Numbered from the stretch's first letter, positions 27,647-37,220 are shown. The stretch is 64,000 nt of DNA from Flavitalea plasmicola (GCF_030546645.1 NZ_JAUOTO010000009.1:358728-422727), one strand, 5' to 3'. A program made the numbers and translations. Notes: a model not told the origin generated them from the letters alone.

Positions 27647-28270
27647 ATGATAAAAAAGATCGTGTTCGCGGGAATTTTATGGATAGCGGGGCTTGGAGTT
27701 TTTGCGCAGGAACGTAACCCTCAACGCGTCTATACGTATTCCGACGAAGGCGCGAATGGGGGCTTTTCGAAGAACAATCTCTTTCTCGGGGGCAGTCTTG
27801 CGCTGGGGTTCGGGTCCTACAATTTCAATGTAGGGGCCAGTCCTGAGATCGGGTATTCGCTGAACAACTGGCTGGATGCCGGCGTGGTGCTGAACTTCAA
27901 TTACAATTCCATCCGGGCAGACCCTTATTACACAGGGAATGTCAGGTATCATACTTTCAATTATGGGGGCGGTGTTTTTGCACGGGGCTATGTGCTGCCT
28001 TTTCTTTTTCTCACTGTACAGCCGGAATATAACCTGGTGAATGTAAATGCGAAGTATGTGCCCACCGGAGAGACGACGTCATATAATGCCAATGCTACCA
28101 GCACACTGGTGGGGATCGGGTATGGGCAGCGGGTAGTCGGGCAGGGGAGCTTTTATATAGCGCTGATGTTTGATGTACTGAGGGACAAGGATTCTCCCTA
28201 TAATGACCTTGATGGTAAAGCGCTGCCAGTGGTCAGGGCGGGGTTCAATATTTATCTGCACAAACGGTGA
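27647..28270 (+). CDS. Predicted outer-membrane beta-barrel protein
   Basis: A 207-residue ATG-start protein preceded by AAGGAG, one of few purine-rich ribosome-binding-like sites seen here. It has a signal peptide (residues 1-20, ending GVFAQ). The rest alternates hydrophobic and polar residues with many Gly and aromatic residues (LALGFGSYNFNVGASPEIGY, FNYGGGVFARGYVLPFLFL), typical of an eight-stranded barrel with a C-terminal strand (FNIYLHKR). No closer family was recognised. It lies 28 bases after the PorP/SprF gene and probably shares its transcript. It abuts the convergent LOG-family gene with no space. Confidence 0.7.
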   Translation: MIKKIVFAGILWIAGLGVFAQERNPQRVYTYSDEGANGGFSKNNLFLGGSLALGFGSYNFNVGASPEIGYSLNNWLDAGVVLNFNYNSIRADPYYTGNVRYHTFNYGGGVFARGYVLPFLFLTVQPEYNLVNVNAKYVPTGETTSYNANATSTLVGIGYGQRVVGQGSFYIALMFDVLRDKDSPYNDLDGKALPVVRAGFNIYLHKR

Positions 28271-28816
28271 TCATATAAGCCTGTCGAGCACTTCGGCGGG
28301 CGTGGGGCAGAGGTGGATCCTTTCCTCCAACGAGTCGTAGAGAAAGCCTTCTTTCTGCATATGGAGCAGGTGAAGGAACAGTGGATCGTAGAACCCGGCG
28401 GAGTTGAGAAAATAGATCTTTTTGTCGTGGATCTTCAGTTGATTCCAGGTCAGCATTTCGAAAAGCTCGTCCATGGTGCCGAAACCTCCGGGCAGGATGA
28501 TGGCGGCATCGGAGCGTTCGTACATCATTTTTTTACGGGTATGCATATCGGGGACAACGACGAGCTCCGTCAGGCTACCATGATGACGTTCCCATTCTTT
28601 TAGTCTTTCCGGGATGATGCCGATGACCTCGCCGCCATCTGCCAGGGCAGCGTTTGCCACGGCGCCCATGAGGCCCGTATTGCCGCCGCCATAGATCAAC
28701 TTTAATTTTGCGAGGGCCAGGAGCCTGCCTAATTCGGCCGTATGTGTGGCGAAGATGGGGTTGTTGCCATTTTGAGATCCGCAGAATACTGCGACGGATG
28801 TAATGTTATTGGTCAT
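28271..28816 (-). CDS. LOG-family (TIGR00730) nucleoside-phosphate phosphoribohydrolase
   Basis: A 181-residue Rossmann-like protein with the family signatures CGSQNG (about 12), YGGGNTGLMGAVA (about 42) and PGGFGTMDELFE (about 109). Members hydrolyse N6-modified or plain adenosine 5'-monophosphate to base and ribose 5-phosphate. The short form seen here is the LONELY GUY type. It abuts the plus-strand barrel gene at its 3' end and diverges from a sodium/solute symporter gene. A second, longer member of the same family is at 30452-31150. Family certain, true substrate in this organism unknown. Confidence 0.9.
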   Translation of the reverse strand: MTNNITSVAVFCGSQNGNNPIFATHTAELGRLLALAKLKLIYGGGNTGLMGAVANAALADGGEVIGIIPERLKEWERHHGSLTELVVVPDMHTRKKMMYERSDAAIILPGGFGTMDELFEMLTWNQLKIHDKKIYFLNSAGFYDPLFLHLLHMQKEGFLYDSLEERIHLCPTPAEVLDRLI

Positions 28817-28887
28817 ATCTGAATCAAAATTAAATTTCCCATATTACCCCTGTATTTCCTAATTTCCGGGTTAGAATAATACTGCCC

Positions 28888-30399
28888 ATGTCCCCATTGC
28901 TCTTGTTTTCCTTTGTGATCGGCTATTTTTTATTGTTATTGGCAGTGGCCTGGCGCACTTCGCGTCATTCCAATAACGATTCCTTTTTCATCGGCAACCG
29001 GAATTCCAACTGGATGCTGGTGGCTTTCGGCATGATCGGCACTTCCCTGTCCGGTGTCACTTTTGTATCGGTGCCCGGCACGGTGGGGGATTTCGCGGGG
29101 GATATGCACAAAGGGTTCAGCTATTTCCAGGTGGTGATCGGCTATTTTATCGGCTACTTCGTAGTGGCCTTTGTGTTGCTGCCGTTGTATTACCGGCTGC
29201 ATCTTACTTCCATTTATAATTATCTGCAGACGAGATTTGGGAAAGTGGCTTACCGTACCGGGGCTTTATTCTTTATCATCTCGAGGACGGTGGGGGCTAC
29301 GGCCCGTCTGTATCTGGTGATCAACGTGCTGCATTTCTTTATCCTGAAGGATATGGGGGTGCCGTTTGCATTGACAACGTTTGTCATCCTGCTGATGATC
29401 CTCCTCTATACGTTGGAGGGAGGAGTGAAGACGATCGTGTATACGGATACGCTGCAGACCACATTCATGCTGCTGGGGCTGGTGGTATGCATCGTCTATA
29501 TCCTGCGCCATATGGACTTTTCTTTTGGCAGTGCCATGCAGACGCTGGACGAAAAAAGCTTTACTTCCATATTCAATTTTGATATCAAAAGCAAAGGGTT
29601 CTTCCTGAAGCAGGTGGTCGGGGGGATGTTCATTACCATTGCCATGACGGGATTGGATCAGGAGATGATGCAGAAGAACATCAGTGTAAAGAATCTCAGG
29701 GATTCCCAGAAGAATATGGTCACTTTCAGCGTGATCATGGTGCTGGTGAATTTCCTTTTTCTCCTGCTTGGGGGGCTGTTGTATCTTTTTGTGCTGCATA
29801 ATGGGGCGACCTACCAGGGACATCAGCTGATGCTGGAAGGACATAATATCATCGGGGATGATCTTTTTCCCACGCTGGCCCTTCATGCCATGCCTGATGC
29901 GGTGGCCATCTTATTTATCATAGGGCTGATATCGGCCCTGTTCCCCAGTGCCGACGGGGCGTTGACTGCGCTGACGTCCAGCTTTTGCATTGACCTTCTG
30001 GGACTGCGGGAGCGGGCTGATCTTAGCGAGCAGCAGAAGAAGCGGATGAGGATGACCGTTCATGGTGCATTTGCCGTGCTCTTCCTGATATGTATACTCA
30101 TATTTAAATGGATCGATAATAAATCCATTATCGGGGTGATCCTGGACCTGGCGGGCTATACTTATGGACCTTTGCTTGGGTTGTTTGCTTTTGGTGTTTT
30201 TTCAAGGCGGCATTTGCCGAACAATGGGGCCATCACGGTGATCTGTCTGCTGGCGCCGGTGATCTGCTTTTTTATCAGCAGGTATTCATCCCAATGGCTG
30301 GGCGGTTTCCAGATAGGGATCGAGCTACTGCTGTTGAACGGGACCCTGACCTTTCTGGGACTGCTGCTCATTTCAAAAAGAGGTGTTGCTGCAAACTAA
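28888..30399 (+). CDS. Sodium:solute symporter (SSS family)
   Basis: A 503-residue protein with about 13 hydrophobic segments. Family features are SFFIGNRNSNW after the first helix, FGMIGTSLSGVTFVSVPG in the second, the unwound-helix region, TLEGGVKTIVYTDTLQ (about 171-186), and SALFPSADGALTALTSSF (about 348-365) for the sodium site. It imports a solute with Na+; the solute (sugar, amino acid or carboxylate) cannot be deduced. It sits between two LOG-family genes on opposite strands. The length is normal. Confidence 0.9.
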   Translation: MSPLLLFSFVIGYFLLLLAVAWRTSRHSNNDSFFIGNRNSNWMLVAFGMIGTSLSGVTFVSVPGTVGDFAGDMHKGFSYFQVVIGYFIGYFVVAFVLLPLYYRLHLTSIYNYLQTRFGKVAYRTGALFFIISRTVGATARLYLVINVLHFFILKDMGVPFALTTFVILLMILLYTLEGGVKTIVYTDTLQTTFMLLGLVVCIVYILRHMDFSFGSAMQTLDEKSFTSIFNFDIKSKGFFLKQVVGGMFITIAMTGLDQEMMQKNISVKNLRDSQKNMVTFSVIMVLVNFLFLLLGGLLYLFVLHNGATYQGHQLMLEGHNIIGDDLFPTLALHAMPDAVAILFIIGLISALFPSADGALTALTSSFCIDLLGLRERADLSEQQKKRMRMTVHGAFAVLFLICILIFKWIDNKSIIGVILDLAGYTYGPLLGLFAFGVFSRRHLPNNGAITVICLLAPVICFFISRYSSQWLGGFQIGIELLLLNGTLTFLGLLLISKRGVAAN

Positions 30400-30451
30400 T
30401 TTTTCGGGCACTACGTTATAGGGATGCATCCAATATCTAAACGAGAGCAGT

Positions 30452-31150
30452 ATGAATGACACGATCCGTATGTCCAAGCAGCGCAGATGGGCAGAATCAA
30501 AGGCACATTCCAGTTGGCAGATCTTTAAAATAATGGCAGAGTTCGTAGATGGTTTTGAGGCGCTGGCCAAGTTAGGGCCTTGCATCTCCATCTTCGGTTC
30601 GGCCCGAACGAAACCCGGGGAGGAGTATTATGAGCTTTCCACCGAGATCGCGCAGCGCCTGGCGGAAGAGGGGTTTGGGATCATTTCGGGCGGTGGGCCG
30701 GGGATCATGGAGGCGGCCAATAAAGGAGCGCAGCTGGGGGGTGGGAAATCGGTGGGATTGAATATCGAGCTTCCTTTCGAGCAGCATTGTAATCCACATA
30801 TCGACAGGGACGCCAACCTGAACTTCGACTATTTTTTCGTACGCAAGGTAATGTTCACTAAATATTCCCAGGGCTTTATTATGATGCCGGGGGGCTTTGG
30901 CACCATGGATGAGTTCTTCGAGGTGGCCACGCTGATACAAACGGGGAAGATGGAGGCGGTGCCATTGATCCTGGTAGGATCATCCTATTGGGGAGGGCTG
31001 CTGAGCTGGATGAAGGCCGTCATGCTGGAGCAGCATGGGAATATCTCCCCTCATAACCTGGATCTCCTGAAGGTGGCTGATACAGCGGACGAGGTGGCGG
31101 GGCATGTGCTCGCATTCTACCAGCGGAATCCGTTGCAACCCAACTTTTAA
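30452..31150 (+). CDS. LOG-family (TIGR00730) Rossmann-fold protein, long form
   Basis: A 232-residue ATG-start protein with the same signatures as the 28271-28816 protein but with an N-terminal helical extension: SIFGSART (about 47), ISGGGPGIMEAANKGA (about 75) and MMPGGFGTMDEFFE (about 143). This longer group is common in Bacteroidota and is often annotated as a putative lysine decarboxylase, a label now regarded as wrong; nucleotide phosphoribohydrolase activity is more likely. It lies 52 bases after the symporter gene, on the same strand. Confidence 0.88.
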   Translation: MNDTIRMSKQRRWAESKAHSSWQIFKIMAEFVDGFEALAKLGPCISIFGSARTKPGEEYYELSTEIAQRLAEEGFGIISGGGPGIMEAANKGAQLGGGKSVGLNIELPFEQHCNPHIDRDANLNFDYFFVRKVMFTKYSQGFIMMPGGFGTMDEFFEVATLIQTGKMEAVPLILVGSSYWGGLLSWMKAVMLEQHGNISPHNLDLLKVADTADEVAGHVLAFYQRNPLQPNF

Positions 31151-31176
31151 GCGGCTGTTTAGTGGCATTTTAGGGG

Positions 31177-31184
31177 TATCTTTG
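31177..31184 (+). promoter_or_regulatory. Possible -7 box (TATCTTTG)
   Basis: The sequence matches the Bacteroidota -7 consensus TANNTTTG, 15 bases before the GTG start of the O-methyltransferase gene. No good -33 box stands 19 bases upstream. Confidence 0.3.
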
Positions 31185-31198
31185 CCTAAACGTTTAAT

Positions 31199-31837
31199 GT
31201 GGATATAATCAACCCATTGGCGCAGGCATACGCAGAGCGGTATTCATCTCCCGAGCCCGCACTTCTGCATGAGATCGCCGACTACACTTATAAGCATCAT
31301 TCCCAGCCACATATGCTCAGCGGTCATTTGCAGGGAAGGCTCCTTGAAATGATCAGCCGGATACAGCGACCCCGCAGGATCCTGGAGATCGGCACATTTA
31401 TGGGATATAGCGCCATCTGCCTGGCTGCCGGGCTGGTGGAAGGGGGGCAGCTGCATACCATCGAGCTGCGGGAAGAGGATGCAGATACAGCGGCAGGGCA
31501 TTTCCGCCGGGCAAATATGCAGGACAGGATAATACTGCACCGGGGAAATGCGTTAGAGATCATCCCGGCCCTCCATGAGGACTGGGATTTGGTTTTTATT
31601 GACGCGGACAAGGTGAATTATACAGAATACTATAAATTAGTGTTACCGCGATTGGCTCCTGGGGGGCTGATCATAGCCGATAATGTATTTTTTCATGGAG
31701 AAGTCTTTGAGGGGGAGGTTAGCGGCAAGAACGCCAGGGCGATACAAGCTTTTAACGAGTACGTGGAAAAGGATGGATCTGTTGAAAAACTAATGCTCAC
31801 CATTCGGGATGGCCTGATGTTCGTCCGGAAAAAATAA
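31199..31837 (+). CDS. O-methyltransferase (class I SAM, caffeoyl-CoA/catechol type)
   Basis: A 212-residue GTG-start protein. Motifs are ILEIGTFMGYSAICLA (SAM motif I, about 61-76), an acidic strand end HTIELREED (about 85-93), and the metal-binding loop LVFIDADKVNYTEYY with DNVFFHG (about 130-165), typical of the cation-dependent O-methyltransferase family (PF01596). Substrate unknown; these enzymes methylate catechols and related hydroxyl groups. It is followed 13 bases later by a glucosaminidase gene, so the two may be co-transcribed, though no functional link is obvious. Confidence 0.9.
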   Translation: MDIINPLAQAYAERYSSPEPALLHEIADYTYKHHSQPHMLSGHLQGRLLEMISRIQRPRRILEIGTFMGYSAICLAAGLVEGGQLHTIELREEDADTAAGHFRRANMQDRIILHRGNALEIIPALHEDWDLVFIDADKVNYTEYYKLVLPRLAPGGLIIADNVFFHGEVFEGEVSGKNARAIQAFNEYVEKDGSVEKLMLTIRDGLMFVRKK

Positions 31838-31850
31838 ATGCGGGGTTTTC

Positions 31851-32915
31851 ATGAAGGGAAAACAAATTCTATTGACGGTGTGGGGGATCATCCTCGTGTG
31901 GGGAGGGCTCCGCGCCCAGAACAATCCGGATGTTATCAATTATATCAATTCTTATAAAGATTTGGCTGTCAGTGAGATGCAGCGAACTGGCATACCTGCG
32001 GCCATCACCCTTGCCCAAGGGATCCATGAATCGGAAGCGGGCAATAGTGAGCTGGTGAAAAAATCAAACAATCATTTTGGCATCAAGTGTAAGGATGAGT
32101 GGACGGGGGAGCGGGTGTACCATGACGACGATGCCCGGGGGGAATGTTTCCGCAGCTATCCTGCGGCGGCGGATTCTTATAAGGATCATTCGGATTTTCT
32201 GAAGCGGGGGAGCCGTTATGCATTCCTTTTCGCGCTGGACCCTACGGATTATGAAGGTTGGGCCAATGGTCTAAGGAAGGCGGGATATGCGACTAATCCC
32301 CGATATCCCCAGATACTGATAAAATACATCCAGGATTACAATTTGGAGCAATACTCTCTGATTGCGTTGGGCAAGCTGAAGCCATCGGAAGAGGTGGTAT
32401 TGACGGTGCCGGGGGCGCCAGCCAGGCCGCTGACGGGGTTAAACCAGGGGCCGGCGGTGGTCATTACGCCCGGCGCCGAGGGAGCGGTGGTGCAGCCGGT
32501 GGGCATTCAATCGGGTGTTGGGCAGTCGCGGCAAAGCTATCCGGAGGGGGAGTTCCAGATCAACCGGACCCGCGTGGTATTTGCGAAAGCCGGCGTTTCT
32601 TTATTGTCCATCGCCAATCAGTATGACATAGCCTTAGGGCGTTTGCTTGAATTCAATGACCTTAAGGAAGAGGATGTGCTGACGAAGGACCAGCTGTTGT
32701 TCCTGCAGCGAAAACGCAGGACGGGTGCTGCGGAGTTCCATGTTGTCCAGGAGGGGGAGTCGGTGTATGATATATGTCAGGAAGAAGGGGTGCGGTATCA
32801 GGATCTGGTAGAAATGAATCAACTCAGTCCTGGTGTGCAGCCAGCGGTGGGGGAAAAGCTTTATCTGCGGGGTTCTGCCCCTTCCAGGCCCGTGGTTACG
32901 CGGACTGTAAACTGA
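31851..32915 (+). CDS. Secreted glucosaminidase (GH73-like) with LysM domains
   Basis: A 354-residue ATG-start protein. It has a signal peptide (residues 1-22, ending LRAQ). The N-terminal catalytic domain is glucosaminidase type, with ITLAQGIHESEAGNSELVK carrying the catalytic Glu, and NNHFGIKCKDEW, FRSYPAAADSYKDHSDFL further on (about 45-175). A Pro/Gly-rich linker leads to two LysM-like domains (about 245-290 and 295-345, the second with FHVVQEGESVYDICQEEG). It probably cuts the glycan strands of peptidoglycan in the periplasm, with LysM providing wall binding. The architecture is common in Bacteroidota. Confidence 0.9.
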   Translation: MKGKQILLTVWGIILVWGGLRAQNNPDVINYINSYKDLAVSEMQRTGIPAAITLAQGIHESEAGNSELVKKSNNHFGIKCKDEWTGERVYHDDDARGECFRSYPAAADSYKDHSDFLKRGSRYAFLFALDPTDYEGWANGLRKAGYATNPRYPQILIKYIQDYNLEQYSLIALGKLKPSEEVVLTVPGAPARPLTGLNQGPAVVITPGAEGAVVQPVGIQSGVGQSRQSYPEGEFQINRTRVVFAKAGVSLLSIANQYDIALGRLLEFNDLKEEDVLTKDQLLFLQRKRRTGAAEFHVVQEGESVYDICQEEGVRYQDLVEMNQLSPGVQPAVGEKLYLRGSAPSRPVVTRTVN

Positions 32916-32939
32916 AGCGTTTAAACTAAAACTAACAGG

Positions 32940-33476
32940 ATGTCAACTATCCATGTACATGATAAAGTATTTGAGCCCTATTTAAGCGAGGGGGAGATAG
33001 GCAATAAGATCCAGGGAATGGCCGACAGGATCAACAAGGACTATGCCGGCATGAGACCTTTGTTCATAGCGATACTCAACGGGAGCTTTATGTTTGCATC
33101 GGACCTGTTCAAGGCTATTTCGGTGGAGGCGGAGATCTGTTTTATCAAGCTGGCTTCTTATAAGGGGACGAAGTCATCGGGACACGTAATAACGGCCATT
33201 GGGCTGGATATCGATCTGATTGGCAGGCATGTAGTGATCCTGGAAGACATTGTGGACACAGGGAAGACATTGAGTGAATTCCTGCCACAGCTGGAACATC
33301 AGCAGCCGGCATCCTTGCGGATCGCAGCCTTGCTGCATAAGCCTGAAGCGACCGTTTATCCGATAGCCGTGGATTACCTGGGTTTTGCGGTACCGAATAA
33401 GTTTCTGTTGGGATATGGGTTGGATTATGACGGGTTGGGAAGGAATATACCATCTATCTATAAGCTGATAGAGTAG
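32940..33476 (+). CDS. hpt: Hypoxanthine phosphoribosyltransferase
   Basis: A 178-residue ATG-start protein. The PRPP-binding loop is VVILEDIVDTGKTL (about 98-111) and the loop near LNGSFMFASDL (about 46-56) fits purine phosphoribosyltransferases; DYLGFAVPNKFLLGYGLDY matches the Hpt C-terminal base-binding segment. It salvages hypoxanthine (and often guanine) to IMP/GMP with PRPP in the cytoplasm. Length is typical. It lies 24 bases after the glucosaminidase gene. Confidence 0.95.
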   Translation: MSTIHVHDKVFEPYLSEGEIGNKIQGMADRINKDYAGMRPLFIAILNGSFMFASDLFKAISVEAEICFIKLASYKGTKSSGHVITAIGLDIDLIGRHVVILEDIVDTGKTLSEFLPQLEHQQPASLRIAALLHKPEATVYPIAVDYLGFAVPNKFLLGYGLDYDGLGRNIPSIYKLIE

Positions 33477-33542
33477 AACTTTAACAAAGAGGGACTTGAC
33501 AGAGAGGAAAGAACGCATTAATTTAAGAATCAAAATATCCCA

Positions 33543-35294
33543 TTGAAAGATGTAGCCATTTTTGTTATTGGCTGTCTTTTATTTCATTCTTCCGCGGGCC
33601 AGTTCTATCTAAGAGGTGAAGTAAAGGATGAAACCAATAGCTTCTTGCCAAATGTAAGGATACTGCTTCATTCCAGCGGATATTCCTATCATTCCGGAAG
33701 TTCCGGAGAGTTTGGGATACCTGTGCCACAGGCTGATGATTCTATTACGCTTTCTGCAGAGGGATTCCAGACAACCACGATACATGTAGACGCGACCCAA
33801 TACCAGCACATCACGTTAAAATTACTTTTTCATCCGCCGCCGGCCCCTAAGAAGCGGTTGCTTTCGTTGACGAAAGATCTGAAAGGGGCGGATTGGAAAG
33901 GCTGGACCGTGGGTGGCGAGACCTATAGCTCACTGGTGGAAAATGAATTTGTTCCCGCCTCACGATTTCCTGAAACGGGGTTTGCCGTCAATATCGACAA
34001 AGCTTCGTACAGCAACGTGCGCAGATTCCTGAACATGGGCAGCACGATCCCACCCGATGCGGTGCGTATAGAGGAGCTGCTGAACTATTTCAATTTCGGT
34101 TATACCGATCCGCCCAGGGACAGTTGTTTTTCCATTCAGTCCGATTTGTCGGAATGTCCCTGGAACCCGGAGGATCAGTTGTTGTTCCTGAAAGTGTGTG
34201 CGCGGAAAGTGGACCCGGCGCAGATACCTCCTGCCAACCTCGTGTTCCTGGTGGATGTGTCGGGGTCAATGGACATGCCGAACAAGCTGCCTTTGTTGAA
34301 GTCCGCTTTTACTTTACTGGTGAATAATCTAAGGCCAGTCGATACCGTATCTATCGTCGTCTATGGCAGTGCCGTAGGTGTATGGCTGACGCCTACTTCC
34401 GGAGGAGATAAGAAAAAGATCCAGAAGGCCATCGAGGACCTGTCTCCCGGGGGGCCGACGCCGGGGGAAGCGGGTATCCGGGCTGCTTACCGTGTGGCAA
34501 AGAGCCAATTCATCAAAGGGGGGAATAACCGGGTGGTCCTCGCGACGGATGGGGATTTCAATGTGGGGGAAACATCGGAGGACGAGCTGGAAAAGCTGGT
34601 GTCGCTGCATAAGCAGTGGGGTATTTATCTTACGTGTCTTGGGGTAGGGATGGGGAATTACAAGGATTCCAAACTGGAAGTACTTGCCAAGAAGGGCAAT
34701 GGAAATTTCGCTTACCTGGATGACGAGCGTGAGGCGGAGAAAGTGTTGGTAAGGGAGTTCACGCAAACGGTGTATGCCGTTGCCGATGATGCCTACCTGA
34801 ATATTTCATTCAATCAATCGCTTGTCAAAAGCTACCGGCTGATTGGTTTTGACAATAAGGTAAAAATGTTATCGGATTCGATGAATGAGGTGCAGGGCGG
34901 AGAGGTGGGGTCCGGTCATTCCCTGCTGGCCTTATTCGAAATAGCGCCTACGGACCCGGATAGTATAGAGCAGGTGGACAGGAACCGGCTGGCGCGTGTG
35001 GTATTGAATTACAAGCTGCCACATGATTCAATGGCGAGGGTGAGCAATTTTGAATGCCCCAATCAGCTGACGGCTTTCCGGGACCTGCAGCCATGTTATC
35101 GTTTTGCCACTTCTATTGCATTGTTCGGCGGTTTGTTAAAGCGGTCGCGATTCACTTACCAGGCGGGCTGGAAGGACGCCATAGAGATAGCTGAGAAATC
35201 CCGTGATCCCGACGATGGGATGCAGCAGGAATTCATTGGGCTGATAGAGAAGGCCCGGAAGATCTATGGGCGGCGGGGGAGGAAAAGCCACTAG
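33543..35294 (+). CDS. Secreted VWA-domain protein (YfbK-like) with N-terminal carboxypeptidase-regulatory-like domain
   Basis: A 583-residue TTG-start protein with a short signal peptide ending HSSAGQ. Residues 20-95 are a CarboxypepD-regulatory-like beta-sandwich (LRGEVKDETNSFLPNVRI). A YfbK-type N-terminal region follows (SRFPETGFAVNIDKASYSN, PDAVRIEELLNYFNF, about 140-190). The VWA domain (about 230-415) has an intact MIDAS site, DVSGSM with TDGDFN. The C-terminal DUF3520-like part has LVKSYRLIGFDNK. Such proteins are periplasmic or surface metal-binding, protein-protein interaction modules; the partner is unknown. The gene is followed by a heptad-repeat hairpin. Confidence 0.85.
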   Translation: MKDVAIFVIGCLLFHSSAGQFYLRGEVKDETNSFLPNVRILLHSSGYSYHSGSSGEFGIPVPQADDSITLSAEGFQTTTIHVDATQYQHITLKLLFHPPPAPKKRLLSLTKDLKGADWKGWTVGGETYSSLVENEFVPASRFPETGFAVNIDKASYSNVRRFLNMGSTIPPDAVRIEELLNYFNFGYTDPPRDSCFSIQSDLSECPWNPEDQLLFLKVCARKVDPAQIPPANLVFLVDVSGSMDMPNKLPLLKSAFTLLVNNLRPVDTVSIVVYGSAVGVWLTPTSGGDKKKIQKAIEDLSPGGPTPGEAGIRAAYRVAKSQFIKGGNNRVVLATDGDFNVGETSEDELEKLVSLHKQWGIYLTCLGVGMGNYKDSKLEVLAKKGNGNFAYLDDEREAEKVLVREFTQTVYAVADDAYLNISFNQSLVKSYRLIGFDNKVKMLSDSMNEVQGGEVGSGHSLLALFEIAPTDPDSIEQVDRNRLARVVLNYKLPHDSMARVSNFECPNQLTAFRDLQPCYRFATSIALFGGLLKRSRFTYQAGWKDAIEIAEKSRDPDDGMQQEFIGLIEKARKIYGRRGRKSH

Positions 35295-35301
35295 CTAGCC
35301 T

Positions 35302-35405
35302 CAAGCTGCCAGCTACAGGCTGCAAGCTGTGAGCCATGAGCTGCGAGCTATGAGCGGAGATTTATTAAGACATGGCTCGTGGCTAGTAGCTCAAAGCTCG
35401 TCGCT
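35302..35405. repeat. 7-bp repeat array with inverted arm between convergent genes
   Basis: Heptamers of the CAAGCTG/TGAGCTG family run from 35302 to 35357. An inverted set (GCTCGTGGCTAGTAGCTC type) runs from 35371 to 35405, reaching the stop codon of dnaJ. The arms can fold into a long imperfect hairpin that would end transcripts from both the VWA gene and dnaJ. The terminator role is inference. Confidence 0.75.
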
Positions 35406-36555
35406 AAGAAAACATTTCCCTCACTTTATCGAAGAAGCTACGTTCATTCTTATCCGGCTTCGGCTGGAAGTTGGGTGAGTCGCCTAATTTTTCCAGGATC
35501 GCCTTCTCTTCCGGAGTGACGTGCTGGGGCGTCCAGACGTTGACGTGGATCAGCTGGTCGCCTTTTTCGTATGAGTTGACGCCCGGGAAGCCTTTCCCTT
35601 TAAGGCGGAAGATCTTACCACTCTGCGTGCCTGGCGGAATCTTGATCTTTGCTTTTCCGTCTATTGTTGGTACTTCCGCATTCATTCCAAAGACGGCGTC
35701 TGCGAAAGAGATATGGAGCTCAAACGCGACATTGAGTCCGTCGCGGTGTAATTCGGGATGTTGTTCTTCTTCGATGAGGATGATGAGGTCGCCGGCTGCG
35801 CCGCCTCTTTCTCCTGCATTGCCTCTGCCTCCTACGCTTAGCTGCATGCCTTCCTGTACGCCGGCTGGAATATCGATGGTGACTGTTTCTTCTCCGTAGA
35901 CCCGGCCTTCACCTTTACATACCGAACATTTAGCCGTGATAGTGGAACCTTCGCCATTACAGGTGGGGCAGGTGGTAACTGTCTGCATCTGACCCAGGAA
36001 GGTGCTGGTGACCTTGCGGACCTGGCCGCTGCCGCCGCAGGTAGAGCAAGTCTGTACGCTGCTCTTGTCTTTGGCGCCACTGCCGGTGCAGGTGTTGCAG
36101 GTGACATATTTTTTTACCTTAATATTCTTCTGTACGCCTTTTGCTATTTCTTCGTAATTGAGCTTGATCTTTACCCGGAGATTGCTGCCTCTGACGCCCC
36201 TGGAACGGGAGCCGCCGCCCCCTCTTCTGCCGCCGCCGAAGAAGCTGCCGAAAAGGTCGTCCCCGAAGATATCTCCAAACTGGCTGAAGATGTCTTCCAT
36301 GTTGGGGCCGTTGCCGCGACCATTGCCGGACACACCTGCATGGCCATAGCGGTCATACCGGGCCCGTTTGTCTGCATCGCTCAGTACCTCGTATGCTTCG
36401 GCTGCCTCCTTAAATTTTTCTTCCGCCGCCTTATCACCGGGATTGCGGTCCGGGTGGAATTGCATGGCTACTTTGCGGTAGGCTTTCTTGATATCATCGG
36501 CTGAGGAACCTTTTGCAACACCGAGTATTTCATAATAATCTCTCTTCGTAGACAT
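35404..36555 (-). CDS. dnaJ: Chaperone protein DnaJ
   Basis: A 383-residue type I J protein. The J domain has the HPD motif in FHPDRNPG (about 32-39); a Gly/Phe-rich stretch (about 70-120) includes [14 protein letters not shown]. Four CxxCxGxG zinc-binding repeats lie at about 150-215 ([32 protein letters not shown]), followed by the C-terminal substrate-binding domains. DnaJ stimulates DnaK ATPase and delivers unfolded clients. It lies 24 bases downstream of grpE, and the pair is likely one operon; dnaK is not in the window. Confidence 0.98.
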   Translation of the reverse strand: MSTKRDYYEILGVAKGSSADDIKKAYRKVAMQFHPDRNPGDKAAEEKFKEAAEAYEVLSDADKRARYDRYGHAGVSGNGRGNGPNMEDIFSQFGDIFGDDLFGSFFGGGRRGGGGSRSRGVRGSNLRVKIKLNYEEIAKGVQKNIKVKKYVTCNTCTGSGAKDKSSVQTCSTCGGSGQVRKVTSTFLGQMQTVTTCPTCNGEGSTITAKCSVCKGEGRVYGEETVTIDIPAGVQEGMQLSVGGRGNAGERGGAAGDLIILIEEEQHPELHRDGLNVAFELHISFADAVFGMNAEVPTIDGKAKIKIPPGTQSGKIFRLKGKGFPGVNSYEKGDQLIHVNVWTPQHVTPEEKAILEKLGDSPNFQPKPDKNERSFFDKVREMFS

Positions 36556-36579
36556 AAGTAGAAACTAGATCTGTTTATT

Positions 36580-37125
36580 TTATTTGCCCACTACCACTTT
36601 GGCGAAACGGATGATCTTGTCATTGAGGTAATAGCCTTTTGTCACTTCGTCGATAACTTTCCCTTTCAGCCTATCGTCCTGAACGGGCACTTCCGTGATA
36701 GCTTCGTGCTTTTCCACATCGAAATCGGTGTGAATGCTTTGCATAGGTTTCAACCCTCTGCTTTGGAGGGTGCTACGGAGCTTGGAGAACACCAACTGGA
36801 TGCCATCTTTCACCTGGTCGATGTTTTCTGCAGCCTGTAGTTGTTTTTCTGCCCGGTCGCAGTCGTCAAGCACGTCCAGGAGGGAGATAATAACCTCTTT
36901 GCCGGCCGTCTGTCTCAACTCCAGGTTTTCCCTTGCGCTACGTTTCCTGAAGTTGTCGAATTCAGCAAAAAGCCGCAGATATTTATCCTTCTGGGACTGC
37001 ACTTCTTCTTTCAGTTTTTCCAGCTCATCCTCGCCAGACAAACGGTCATTCAGATGGGTGGTCCCTGCGACATTTTCGTCTGTATTCATGTCTTCCATAT
37101 GTTGGTCCATGTCTTCTATGTTCAT
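36580..37125 (-). CDS. grpE: Nucleotide exchange factor GrpE
   Basis: A 181-residue protein with an acidic, Met-rich disordered start, then a long coiled coil (EDELEKLKEEVQSQKDKYLR, about 33-52, then AEFDNFRKRSARE) and the C-terminal beta domain (HEAITEVPVQDD, VIDEVTKGYYLNDKIIRFAKVVV). GrpE releases ADP from DnaK. Several Met codons lie near the start (37125, 37110, 37098, 37089), so the exact start is uncertain by a few residues. A good promoter lies upstream at 37190-37220, giving a leader of about 55 to 60 bases. Confidence 0.96.
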   Translation of the reverse strand: MNIEDMDQHMEDMNTDENVAGTTHLNDRLSGEDELEKLKEEVQSQKDKYLRLFAEFDNFRKRSARENLELRQTAGKEVIISLLDVLDDCDRAEKQLQAAENIDQVKDGIQLVFSKLRSTLQSRGLKPMQSIHTDFDVEKHEAITEVPVQDDRLKGKVIDEVTKGYYLNDKIIRFAKVVVGK

Positions 37126-37189
37126 ATCCTTAAAAATTAAGCGCTGATTTTTGACTTTCGGACAAACGCTTTCCGCGTTTTTTGGGTCA

Positions 37190-37220
37190 CAAAGGTAAGG
37201 TAGTCAAAAGTTTTGCCAAG
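37190..37220 (-). promoter_or_regulatory. Bacteroidota-type promoter for grpE-dnaJ
   Basis: On the minus strand, CTTG (37217-37220) is separated by exactly 19 bases from TACCTTTG (37190-37197). This fits the consensus TTTG-N19-TANNTTTG with one mismatch. Transcription would start near 37183. Confidence 0.55.
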
